Positions 29,984 to 39,890 of a DNA stretch of 64,000 nt are shown here, one piece after another. Origin of the DNA: Symsagittifera roscoffensis (lineage: Eukaryota > Xenacoelomorpha > Acoela > Convolutidae); NCBI RefSeq assembly GCF_963678635.1, contig NC_087062.1:15861789-15925788 (forward strand), in the 5' to 3' direction. A program made the translations under genes and the position numbers. Position 1 is the first letter of the stretch. The number at the start of each line of letters is the position of its first letter. The notes beneath the pieces are model-generated. The model was not told the DNA's origin. It saw nothing but the letters and a program-made list of their open reading frames with translations, and searched no databases.

Positions 29984-30358
29984 TTATCTCTCGACGCGGA
30001 CTGCTCTTTCTAGTTCACTCATTCTTATGGACATCTGTTCATTCTGTTCTCCTATGCTGCCCACTATGTTGGTCAAGGTTTCTTCAATTGATACTCCGTT
30101 GTCCACTAGTGGCGTCACAAGTGGAGGTGTCACCCTGTCGATCCCAGGTAGTTTGGTGCTGGTCGAGATTCGGGCTTTGATTCTTTGCCTCGACGTCTTT
30201 TCATTGTCCATCTCAGGATCCGCCGGTGCGTTGCTTAGCCCTGTGTTTCTACTCTGCCCAGTTCGCATTTCCGGATTCGTCATACTCACAAAGTCTCCTG
30301 ACTGACCTGATGTGTATGTGGTTTTGCTTATTGTCCTCACTACACCAAAATGGTCCAT
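29984..30358 (-). pseudogene. Gag N-terminal piece between two in-frame stops
   Basis: In the same phase as both neighbours, bounded by TAG (30394-30392) upstream and TAA (29986-29984) downstream. Both stops would be CAG/CAA with one C-to-T change. Polar sequence without a recognised domain; ends in a basic VRVER stretch. Confidence 0.45.
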
Positions 30359-30391
30359 GGTGCCAGTACTTTTGTTGGTGTATGCTTCATT

Positions 30392-30868
30392 CTACTGAAC
30401 CGAACTATTCAGGCTGACTCCAGATCCAAATTCAACTTGCTCTTCATCGTCCTCTTTGTCCTCCTGGGATTCTTCTTCATCACCTGTACCCGCTCCCATG
30501 GTAAATGGAAAAATGTTTCCGAAAGTGTTCTTCACTCTCTCTGAGAACGATGAGGACGTTGCCTGTTTCTCTGTCACGCCTGCCATCACCATCATGGTGA
30601 TGTCTGTGGGAGATCTTATTGTTGTCACAATTTCAGTAGTAGAGATGTCGGACAATTCCGACATCTCCTCTCGGTCCAGTGTCCCTGTGGAAGTGGCAAA
30701 AACCTGGCCTTGTTCTACCGGAGTAGATTCACTCGCCTGCCTTCTGTTTCCTCTCCCCTCCGGTCCATGTATTCCCTGGTCCTCATCCATGGCCTGGTCC
30801 GGATGGACCTCCACTTCTAGCATTGCTTTTCGCTCTTTTGAAGACTTTTGACTCCTGGTCTCAACCAT
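30392..30868 (-). CDS. Gag N-terminus, acidic protein, copy M
   Basis: 158 codons from an ATG at 30868, the first substantial ORF after the leader. Basic at the very start (MVETRSQKSSKERK) and strongly acidic towards the end. No myristoylation glycine at position 2. It is taken as the Gag start because the frame continues in phase into the later gag pieces after a single TAG. Confidence 0.5.
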   Translation of the reverse strand: MVETRSQKSSKERKAMLEVEVHPDQAMDEDQGIHGPEGRGNRRQASESTPVEQGQVFATSTGTLDREEMSELSDISTTEIVTTIRSPTDITMMVMAGVTEKQATSSSFSERVKNTFGNIFPFTMGAGTGDEEESQEDKEDDEEQVEFGSGVSLNSSVQ

Positions 30869-31503
30869 TCATCCTGAAACCGTCTCCCCCTTGTCGGTCC
30901 GGGTTCGTATGATCCTTTCCACAAACGGGTCAGTCATTGCTTTTCTCTGTTTCTCAGGTATGTATTTCCTTGAGCTATCACCTAGTTTAGGTATCCTTGA
31001 CTTGTCTAGGCTCATATTCAATTTACCATTCTTACTGCCTGTACACTTAATTCGATTGCTAGTGTCCTTTTGATCTGACTACTGATAACAATAACACAAC
31101 ACAATATTTTTCAAACATTTCTATTAAATAGTGACCACGAATCCTTGTATGTTATCACACTACAGCGTGTATACAATTTATTCACAAGGATCAATTATTG
31201 GTTGTGAAATATGAAGCTAGCACAGTATGATGATATCTTTCTATTTAAAAGATAGTGTTCTCACTACCCAATCAAGCACAAATATTATTGATTTAAAACC
31301 AAGATTGACAAAATAAGAAAATTTTCTATAAAAAACGTATGTGTTTTGTACTTTTAGTCAGTCGCATTACAATAGTCGAACTTATTTTTAAAGAAAAAAC
31401 TTTCCCTGCTTGGTGCTGCACCAAACAGACAAAACTTGAAGGCAGTAATTTTCTCAAGTGGGCGTCTATTGCACCCACCGAGTCCTGTGTTACCTATCTG
31501 CCT

Positions 31504-31516
31504 TCGGACTGTCCGA
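31504..31516. promoter_or_regulatory. TCGGACTGTCCGA palindrome in leader
   Basis: Perfect 6+1+6 palindrome ~640 bp upstream of the gag ATG, with the same GGAC-W-GTCC core as the sites before ORF A and in the 3' UTR. Confidence 0.4.
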
Positions 31517-31774
31517 GCTAGACCTATCAAAATCCTCAGGGCAATCAATTTTCTCAAAAACGTTTTGGATTTCAATCCACACCAATGAGTTATACACTCT
31601 TGTTCAATTTAGACTTAGTGTCGCGAATATCCGAGTTTCGACCTGTTTTGTTTTGGTTTGGTTTTTTATAAAAAGCAAGTTACCAGTGCATTCACTGGTT
31701 CCCAGCCTATCTCTTAATAACCTAATACCTTTAACTACTTTCTTTTTTGTTGTCTTCCTAGGTCTTGACAAAAC

Positions 31775-32010
31775 AATACCCCTCCGGATTGACGAAAATA
31801 GGACCCCTCCGGATTAGTAAAAACAGGACTCCTCCGGATTTGCAAAAACAAGACCCTTCCGGATTGGCAAAATTGGGACCCCTCCGGATTGGCAAAAATG
31901 AGACCCTTCCGGATTTGCAAAATTGGACCTCTCCGAATTGGCAAAAATGAGACCCTTCCGGATTGGCAAAATTTGGACCCCTTCGGATTGGGACCCCTCC
32001 GCGTTTGTAA
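31775..32010 (-). repeat. 25-bp minisatellite in leader
   Basis: About nine to ten tandem copies of a ~25-bp unit of the form CCCCTCCGGATTGGCAAAAA plus five bases, with single-base variation between units. Its core CCTCCGGATT also occurs singly in the LTRs (9649, 34428) and elsewhere in the leader (32668, 33388). Short ORFs here are repeat artefacts. Confidence 0.8.
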
Positions 32011-33958
32011 AAAAAGCTTCTCGGAAACTTTCTAAATTTTCACCCGATACCCTTCCGGATACGTTCTCCGTTGCTGTTATGCTGTTTGAACTAACTAGGA
32101 AGGGTGTTTCGTCTTTCCCAAGAACCTTCCAGATTGAAGTTAAGCCTCTTATTTGACAATTCACCCTCACGGTGAAGGGTCTTATCGCTAGCCTAGTTTC
32201 GACTTGACTAAGGTTTTCTGGTGCCCTTAGCCTTCCCTTTTTGTCTCGAACAGCGTAAAATTGCCTTATTCAACCGTTACTACCCTTTGGTAGGGGTGTA
32301 GGGGCTTTCCAAAAAACTTTTTATAAAACGTGAAGGGTCTACCTTCCCGACTTGGTGAATTTGCTAAAAAATTTTCACGCTTATTTTTTTGAACAATTGA
32401 TGTTTTTATTAGTAAGCTCAGCTAATTTATGATCTAATGGTACCAAGATCAATTGGATCTGTCCATCAGTTTCAAAGTTATTAACCAAAACGTCTTTTTT
32501 CTCAAGTCAAAAAAATTTTTCCACCTAACTTTTTTCGCAATTCTATCCTTTCCGATCTAAAAATTATTGATCCGAGCTCAGAAGGCCTGTATTCTTCTAG
32601 TTCAATGCAAAAAACCCGATCTAAAACGCTCTAGCTGAAAACCTTTTCCAAAAACTATGCTATTTGGACCCCTCCGGATTGATGAATCCACTAAATCAAA
32701 CACGTTAAGTTCGATTTCTCTGTAACCCGGAAGGTTATTGGCAAACGGGTTTTAAAACCTTTCGATTCACTCGTGGACGTTGTCCGAACAACAATTTTTT
32801 CTATCCTAACTCAAAAAATTCAAAAAACTTTCTTACTTTATAACGTTTCGTTTATTCAAAAATCACGAAAATTCAGTTTTTTGTACCCGAATAGTTCCAA
32901 ACACTTCTGAACTAAACTCAACAGGTTCTACTTATTATACTAGTACAATTACGATGTAACTCACTAATTTAGTGCTTTTTTCCGTTTCAAAAAATATCGA
33001 TTTCTCAAAAATCGCGATTTGTGGGAGGATCAAAATATCGCTATTTTGACCCTAAAAACTGGTCCTTTTACTGTGTTTTTCACAGAAAACTATATAGGAG
33101 TAATAATATAGGCGGTATAAATATTAATATTAGTATTACTATACCCCTCCGGGTTTGTTCATTATCCAAATTAAGGCGCTTAACTCGGAATTTCGTGGTT
33201 CGGTGAAGGGTCATTACAGTGCAACACTGTCGAGCACCCCACAGATTATTATCTTACTTTTTGTACCAAAAGGGATACAAAACTTGTTAACGATACCCTA
33301 CAGTCGATCGTTGTTGTCGTTGAGCCCCTTGTTGTCGCTCGTTGAACTGCTTGCCGGATCAGTCTTCTTCACTAATCCCGAGACCCTTCCGGATTGAGCG
33401 CAAATTATCCTTAACGTGCTTAAATATTCAAACAACCCTACAGTACAAGCCTCACAAACGGGCCACAAAATTGATCGTAACGATCCTGACTGATATCAAT
33501 GCCTGTAACAACAATATGTCTAACAACAACAAACGGGAGTGTCGGATCACATCTTGTCTGGGGGGATGATTTCTACTGATTTTATACTTTTTTTTTACTG
33601 TTTTTGGTTTTTTCGGTTATTTTTTTATGTTTGTTGTTTTTCTTGGGTACTATATTTTTTTTGTTTGGTTTCTTGTATATCGTTAAGTGTTTTTGGTCAC
33701 AAACCTCTCAGTGAACGAGGGGACGGTCGATCCCCCCGCCCTTCCTGGAACGTGAATTTTTGGTCTTAACTTTTTGGTCTTAGCTATTCACGGGAATCCG
33801 GAAGGCTTCCGCGTTCCGGACTACCCCTTCGCCCCGGCGGTTAGGGCCTAGTAAGGGCGTTATTATGAGCATCCGCCCGGCGCGGAGTGCTCGTTAACGG
33901 TTCTGCCGGCCATGATGTTAAAAAAGAATAACACCCAGGAGCGCCATAAAAACATCTA

Positions 33959-34900
33959 TGTAACATTCGCCCGGAAGTACATATCGACGGAAATTAAAGC
34001 TAAGCTATAAAACGACTGGCCGGCGTCTAAACAAAGCTCTACGTGCTTTTCACCGTCCCTACCAATGCCTGTTTTTTTGGTGGTCTTTTCAACATCGGGT
34101 CGACAAAAATGTTACTGTTCTCCGGCTTCGACCAGAACGCTCAAATTAACTTACTTACATGCAAAATTAGTGAGCTGATGACTGGGTCTCAGTATCCCCA
34201 GACCACGAGGTCACTCCTAAAACAGGGCTACTACTATTTACTATTTTACTATTGTTTTTGATAAGTAGATAAAAATCATCATCTCCATCGAAGATGGATC
34301 AACCCTTTCCCTCAACTCCTAGCTTCTCATTATTAGAAAATGAATCCAGTTTAATTAAATTCAATTCAAGGCATGACCAGGAAGCTAAAAGTTCGTATAA
34401 AATGGTTCAAATTCAAGTCTCAAAACCCCTCCGGATTCTTGAATCCGAGGAAATAACACCCTTATTTCATCTCCGGAAGGCTGAATTCACAATTCCACCA
34501 CCCTTCACCGTTGGCGTGAATGGTCTTGTAACGATTGTAGCGACACAATCGTTACATTTCGGAGCGGTCTTTGCTAACACTCTGTTGTAGTTTCTACTTT
34601 CCGTCGTAGTTTCTCTCGCAACTATCGTTGTTGTTGTCGCAACTCTCGTTGTGGTTGTCGCAACTCTCGTTGTGGTTGTGTTTTATTTTTGGTTTTCTTC
34701 CAAAAATGGCCGTTTCGTCGTTTCTCGGAAATATGACGTCATCACTCGAAATTTCAAAAATTTAAAATACCAGAATATTCTGACCTTCACAGTTAGTCTA
34801 AACGTTCAAATAACGTCGTTAATCCTCCAAAAATGCCAATTCTCTGGGTCAGCGGCTAACCCTCCACAACTGTCTCTTTGTCATTTCTGGTCGAATGTCA
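33959..34900 (-). repeat. 5' LTR of copy M (complete, 942 bp)
   Basis: Starts (minus strand) TGACATTCGACCAG at 34900 and ends GGGCGAATGTTACA at 33959, giving TG...CA termini with short inverted ends. It is a direct repeat of 9488-10123 with many substitutions and small indels, so the insertion is not recent. It contains the hairpin at 34527-34556 and the same ~21-bp tandem unit as the 3' LTR (about 34617-34680). Confidence 0.85.
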
Positions 34901-34995
34901 TAGGCCAACAAAATTTTTTAAAAATCAAGTCCCCCACACCCTCATATAATTAAACAAACACACACACAATTTTCATGAAACAGTATGCGGCCACT
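34901..34995. repeat. Repeat copy 1, TAGGCCAACAAAATTT type
   Basis: Starts at the outer edge of the M 5' LTR and is similar to 36239-36345: TAGGCCAACAAAATTTT, AAATCAAGTCCCCCACACCC, ATATAA, a CA-rich stretch and a GAAACA(G/A)TATGC(G/A)GCCA end. Copy M seems to have landed inside or at the edge of this repeat. Confidence 0.7.
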
Positions 34996-35830
34996 ATGCC
35001 GATAGCAAATTGGCCGAAACTATTAAGCCGAAAAAAAAAACATACACAGCACATGAAACAACGCAATATGACGCGACTTAGCCGATGATACATAGGCCGA
35101 AACAAAAAGAAAAGGAAAACCGAAATTTTTTTTTTTAACTAATAAGAATTATTAAGTCCCCATCACCCTCAAAACACAGACAGACACAACAAAAAAAAAA
35201 TTGCCAATCGAAAGGCGCAATATATGGCCATTGAACCGATTTATTGTAGGCTTATCAACTCAAAAAGCCAAATAAAAAATTGTTGTCCTCAAACACTTGA
35301 AACTTATTATGAATTTTATCAATTTGCAATTTGCCCGATACAGAGGCACTCAAACTACTCAAAATTAGGCCACTAAGCCGATATGAAATAGGCCGAAACC
35401 TATTAAGCCAAAAAAAGGGGAAAAAATTAAAAATACTTTAACGAATCGAGTTGGAAAAATCATAACCAACATAAAAAGCAAATTTTGCAATAGGCGGATA
35501 TTTCAATTAACATGCTCAACCATGCTTGATAATTGCAACCTAGAGTGCGAGAGGAGTAGGATTTGCAAAAATGACAAAACTACCTGAACAGAAACCTTTC
35601 ATGCCGGTAGAGAACTCGAAAAAAATTTATAACACAAAAAACTGTAAATCCGTTTTTCCCTCAGAGCACACGCACGCACGCACACAAAAACTGTTTTCGA
35701 TCCGCAAACGACGCAAAAATAGGTCACTAGGTCGATATCAACTAAACAGAAATTTTTTAACCCGATGATTAGATCTGGCAACTAAGCCGACGAAACATAA
35801 GCAGACAAACATCAAGCCGAGTTTTTTTGA
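34990..35830. repeat. Degenerate GGCCGAAA/AAGCCGA repeat region
   Basis: A short motif of the type AAGCCGATA...TAGGCCGAAAC...TTAAGCCGAAAAA recurs near 34996, 35085, 35370 and 35770, between AT-rich spacers. No credible coding region. It is probably decayed repeat DNA. Confidence 0.45.
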
Positions 35831-35835
35831 CCGTT

Positions 35836-35913
35836 AAAAAAACAAATCCTGGTCAGATTCGAAGCTGCAGAATTTTGGCGTCCAAGGCGTATTTGTTACC
35901 TACAGGCTAAGGG
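35836..35913 (-). repeat. tRNA-derived SINE-like sequence 1
   Basis: On the minus strand there is an A-box-like TTAGCCTGTAGG and, ~35 bp on, a B-box-like GCTTCGAATCT, followed by ACCAGG and a T7 run that could end pol III transcription. Acceptor ends do not pair, so it is not a functional tRNA. It resembles the sequence at 54575-54655. Confidence 0.5.
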
Positions 35914-36178
35914 CGCAAGAGAACACACAAAAAAAACTTGAATTGATTATGAACAAAGGTACCACGAGTCCAGATGAGTCCTGTGGACGAAGGTGTTTAC
36001 GGAGAAAAAAGTCTAGTACCCGATTGCAATACGCTTGCTTATCGCAAGGGTAATAAACGCAATCGGGCTCTTTTAATCCACCTCTTTCATGGATAAAGTG
36101 GTGACCGACAAATAAGAATACAGCTGCTAACAGGACTGTTAACAGGACTGTTACAGCTGTAGACGAAGCTATATGCAA
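35900..36178 (-). CDS. Small ORF with signal-anchor-like N-terminus (uncertain)
   Basis: 92 codons from ATG. Residues ~8-27 are strongly hydrophobic, like a signal peptide or signal anchor, followed by a polar region with three cysteines. It may be an exon of a small secreted or membrane protein or a chance ORF in repeat DNA. There is no homologue I recognise. It lies next to a SINE-like sequence and overlaps the hairpin at 36018-36067 on the other strand. Confidence 0.25.
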   Translation of the reverse strand: MHIASSTAVTVLLTVLLAAVFLFVGHHFIHERGGLKEPDCVYYPCDKQAYCNRVLDFFLRKHLRPQDSSGLVVPLFIINSSFFCVFSCALSL

Positions 36179-36238
36179 TTCTCTTCATTGTCAAAAATCA
36201 AACGGTGACAAAGCCGGAAATACTTTACGAGATACATT

Positions 36239-36345
36239 TAGGCCAACAAAATTTTTGTTAAAAATCAAGTCCCCCACACCCTCATATAAACAAACAAACA
36301 CACACACAGTTTTCATTCACACGCCAAATGAAACAATATGCAGCC
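36239..36345. repeat. Repeat copy 2, TAGGCCAACAAAATTT type
   Basis: Second copy of the repeat at 34901-34995, 1.34 kb away in the same orientation. It precedes the decayed reverse transcriptase and could be a terminal sequence of that retroelement family. Confidence 0.65.
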
Positions 36346-36659
36346 ATATACATTTTGCAACCCTTCAATGCTTTTTGAATTTTTAACGCTCATTTTTCGT
36401 CATTTCATGCCGTCTAAGTGATCTGTTGTCCTATTTACGCGGCACCGGATAAGTTGCTTGCAGTGAAACGATATGTTTCAAGAAACACCAAAGTCTAACG
36501 TCGCAATGAAAGCAGCAATAAATATCCCACATCTGCTGCTCCCCAAAACGAAACAGGAACAAACGGACCCAATTCCAAAAATCTGAGCCGTCGCACAATT
36601 TAATGGAAACTAGGCCTACAAAACAAATTTTTCGCTGAAGTGAAAGCCCTTAAAACTAA

Positions 36660-38965
36660 ACATTCAAAACAGAAGAAATGCAAAGTAAACGAGGAAAGTG
36701 AACAAATCGATTAACTAATGAGCACAGTCAAAAAATCTGCCGCCATTGGCTGACTTTCAGACAAGAAAACAAAAGGAATATTTCCCCTAAAAGAAGCCAT
36801 TGAAGGAAAAACAGAACTGAATACTCTAAAAAAAATTACCCCGAGCCAAAAAAAAACGAACACTACCTATATCAGAGGTAAGTGAAAACACAATGCCATA
36901 CCACCATTCGAACAAATAAACGCCAAGACAGTTCAAAAATCCCCCTGAAAACGAACGGAAGCTACTGTCCCTCAATCTAGACCGGTGCGAATGGAGACGG
37001 ACAAAATGATTTCACCTCACTTCAACCAGATGTCCAATGAGCTTTGCAAAACATTTGCAAAGCCTTCCTGTACAATAGCAAGTAAAGTTCTCCCCCATGA
37101 AAACCTAACGGCGTACAACTCGTGTGGTCTGATACCTCTGGGCAAAAATCAGGGGTGAGGCCCATTAGTATAGGCGAGGTTCTGATACAAAAAGTTAACA
37201 AAAAAATTACCCAATGTATAAAATCAGACATTAGGAATATTGAAAAAAATTTCCAACTCTGCTTAGGCCAGAAGTGTGGAATCGAATATGCTATCCACAG
37301 CTTGAGGAACACGTTTGATAAACCTGAAACGGACCATACTACTTTTTGATGCAGAAAATACCTTAAACTTGCTCAATGGAGAACTCCATTGAGCAAAATG
37401 TAGAAATCCTTTGTCCAGCACCACAACATGCGCTGGCCAACTCATACAAGCAACCTTAATATTTATTTGCCTATAACACTGTTTTGACATCTATCGAAAG
37501 CACAACACAAGGTGATCCCATCGCAATGGCTATATACAGAATAGGGATAATCTCACTGATCGAGCTCCTGAAAAACCAAATGTCTTCCAAAAATGGTACG
37601 CAGATGACGGAAGCGAGGCAGGTAATCTTAAGAAACTCCGCGCAATACTGGACAACCTGGATGTTCACGGAAAGGCTTTCAGTTACAATGTGAAGTCTTT
37701 CAAGTGTCATCTCATCGAATAAGAAAATCATCGGAAAAGCGCCATAAATGTATTCAAAGGCACAAATATTACAATGGTAGAAATTTTTAGATTCCTTGGA
37801 TCGGTTATAGGAACACCATCTTCATGCGATAAACACGTGGAAAGCGAAATTGAAAAGACAACCACCCTAACGAAAAAGTTTTCCAAAATAGCTAAAACAT
37901 CAACACAAAATGCGTACTCCTGCTACAAAAAGAGAGTTCAAAATAAATTAAGCTTTAGAACCAGAACAGCTCGAGAAGCATTTAAGAAGATGGATTAAAA
38001 TGAAAAAACGTAAGACAGCAGCTACTTCCTAGTACTACTGGTAAAAGCCATATAACCGACAAATATCGCAGCTTTTTTGAACTACCACTAAGAATGGGAG
38101 GTTAGGCCTCCTGAGTAAAACGACTTTTCCAAAAATTTTGAGTGGTCACGAGCCGTTTGTGATCCGTTAGAAAACAATGATCCAGAAATAACTGAAACGG
38201 AACAAACCCTGATAAATAGAAACATCAAAACTGAGAGACAAAACATCACACTCTCAAAAAAAATAAATTAATGATAAATGTTTATCAGAAAAAAAGCGGT
38301 AATAAATCTAGCATCGCAGAAAGGAGCATCGAACTAGCTAAGCGTGGTACCCTTAACAAATAACAATTTTTTCTTCAAAAAATCAAAGTATAAAGATGGT
38401 TTAGATCTGAGATATGTATAGGAACTACCAAACACTCCACATACATGCCCATGTGGACAATCGTTCACACTGACCCAAATGTGCACACAGGTGAAGTCGT
38501 GATGTTGAAATAGAGCCGAAATTTCGATCGTTGGAAGGCGAAAGCTTTCACAACAAAATAACCATTACTGAAGATGACGCACGACTTGACATCAAGACAA
38601 ATGGACTCTGTAGAGGCCAATCCAGCCGAACCTTTTTCGAATTTAAAACTTTCGATGTTAAAATTTTCTCCATGCTAAATCCTGTCCTAAATTTATATCT
38701 GACGCCTACAAACATTATTCGAGTGTCAAAACAGTAAAATACTAACAAAGAATTTTGGACGTGGAACACAGCAGCTTTGTTCCATTAACTATTGCGTGTA
38801 CTGGAGGAGCAGCACCAGGCTCTACAAAAACCGTCCAGAAACTAGCAGAGAAACTAAGCGAAAAACGCAACGAATCATGCTCGGACACAATAAACTTTAT
38901 AAGAACCAAGTAGGTTTTTCATTTCTGAGGAGTGCAATTATCTGCCTCAGGGGGTGCAAAAAACT
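36660..38965 (+). pseudogene. Decayed retroelement reverse transcriptase
   Basis: Many frames broken by stops and indels, but the motif order is clear: an L-I-P-L-x-K-N stretch followed by GVRPISIGEVL (37100-37180), TTQGDPIAMAIYRI (37505-37546), WYADDGSEAG with the catalytic YADD (37596-37625), FLGSVIGTPSS (37788-37820), ARLDIKTNG and FFEFKTFDVKIFS (38580-38672), and SFLRSAIICLRG (38918-38953). This layout, with a GDP-containing RT followed by a C-terminal region with an Asp/Lys motif that may be nuclease-like, is shared by a retroelement family common in marine invertebrate genomes. I do not assign it to a named clade. The upstream boundary is uncertain. Confidence 0.7.
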
Positions 38966-39329
38966 GAAAAATACATCCAACATAGACAATTAAATTCTAC
39001 CTTTACTAAAATCAAAGAAGATAGATTTTAATTGACAATTCTCTGGACGCTTTAAAATTGACTTGATTTTTTCATAAAATTTTGCCGATGTGTTTATATA
39101 GAGTTGATATGGTCCTTTCCAACCTGTGCACGGACTGTCGCATGACGTAACGGCCCATTTCACTTGACCCCCTTTTTTTAAATGAAACAAATATCTACCG
39201 GTTAAAAAATTTGTTGATTGTAATTGGATTGACTTTCTTCATTGTTCTATCCGCCTAAGTTACGAAGACAGGGCTCGCAGAAAATGAAAAAAAATTTTTT
39301 CATTGAAGAGCTCGACTCTATATGATGCA

Positions 39330-39890
39330 GTCATTCCGAAACTGCGATGCTGGCCTTTTTGTGGCGATGTGAATGGACACGTAGGAGTCAGAGCCTTGCC
39401 TTCTCTGTTCATGACGGCCTTGGAGATTAAAACCAAGATGGAGTCAAGTAACTTAACTTTGGTCTAGGCTTAACTTTCGTAATATGAAATCAAGGTTCGA
39501 AAAGCCAAAAGAGGAACAGAACAATTTAGTCACGTATGCTACAGGCTAGGCCGCGAAACTTGAAAACCATCGCGGTTGGCACACAGCAAAAATGTCTTTA
39601 ATTACACTTTGAAAATAGTCTCGCGATCCCTAAGCCGAAACATGAGCCAATACTGAGAGCTTTCAGATGAAGTAACGAATAAAATTTGATAAAGAATTCG
39701 GAAACTGAGAAAATGTGCTGTCTGATCTCCGCGGGAAACTCAGATCACCTGTGTAACAGTCGTTCACTTAAGTCACCAATGAGGTTAAGAGTGATAGGTA
39801 CTATAGCCATGGGCACAAGGGAGAAACACTATCTAGTTGCTTTTACACCTCAATCTGTCGGAGCTATACCGTGGTTAGCTTAGAACATGG
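39330..39890 (+). pseudogene. Inverted fragment of an ORF D relic
   Basis: Plus-strand translation shows short blocks in ORF D order: FCGDVNGHV near 39360 (P: VCGLEGHV), a TALEIKTKMES block near 39415 (P: VVMKARTETE), and RLRVIGT with KHYLVAF near 39785-39835 (P: RYLVGST and VHFVAV). The 440-bp spacing between first and last blocks is close to the spacing in P (6281 and 6653). It corresponds to the part missing from the minus-strand relic next door. It seems to be an inverted segment of that relic. Confidence 0.4.

Larger units (their letters stand above)
30869..33958 (-). other. 5' leader of copy M
   Basis: About 3.1 kb without a conserved ORF between 5' LTR and gag, very long for an LTR element leader. 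It contains the palindrome TCGGACTGTCCGA (31504-31516), a 25-bp minisatellite (31775-32010), many scattered copies of a CCCCTCCGGATT motif also found in the LTR, and a GC-rich stretch at 33700-33930. A possible primer-binding site, TGGCGCTCCTGGGTG on the minus strand (33946-33932), starts 12 bp inside the LTR edge. It begins with TGGCGC like lysine-type sites, but the match to a particular tRNA is unproven. Confidence 0.5.
9488..34900 (-). mobile_element. Giant Ty3/gypsy-type LTR retroelement, copy M (~25.4 kb)
   Basis: Bounded by related direct LTRs at 33959-34900 (5') and 9488-10123 (3', missing ~310 bp at its outer end). Reading on the minus strand, the order is leader (33958-30869), gag (30868-27767), protease (26931-26191), RT (26043-25051), RNase H plus a long linker (25049-23316), integrase (23315-21067), pol tail (21066-20233), ORF A, ORF B/C, ORF D and 3' UTR. 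PR-RT-RH-IN order and the RT sequence place it in the Ty3/gypsy group. Its size is in the class of the giant gypsy elements described in plants (Ogre) and planarians (Burro). There are numerous frameshifts, stops and rearrangements, so this copy cannot be autonomous. The 5' outer edge abuts a repeated sequence (34901 onward). No target duplication can be tested because the other edge is truncated. Confidence 0.8.

Noticed and set aside
2-30394. Alternative genetic code with TGA (or TAG) read as sense
   Set aside because: All three stop codons occur in the same situation, and the semaphorin and HIT genes fit the standard code.
31735-31944. ORFs across the 25-bp minisatellite and a CRISPR-like look of the array
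   Set aside because: The units are contiguous tandem repeats without spacers and the host is an animal. The ORFs only reflect the repeat unit.
33539-33769. 76-codon hydrophobic ORF in the leader
   Set aside because: The hydrophobicity comes from T-rich low-complexity DNA, with no conservation that can be tested in the window.
35836-35913. Functional tRNA gene
   Set aside because: A- and B-box-like sequences are present but acceptor and anticodon stems do not pair.
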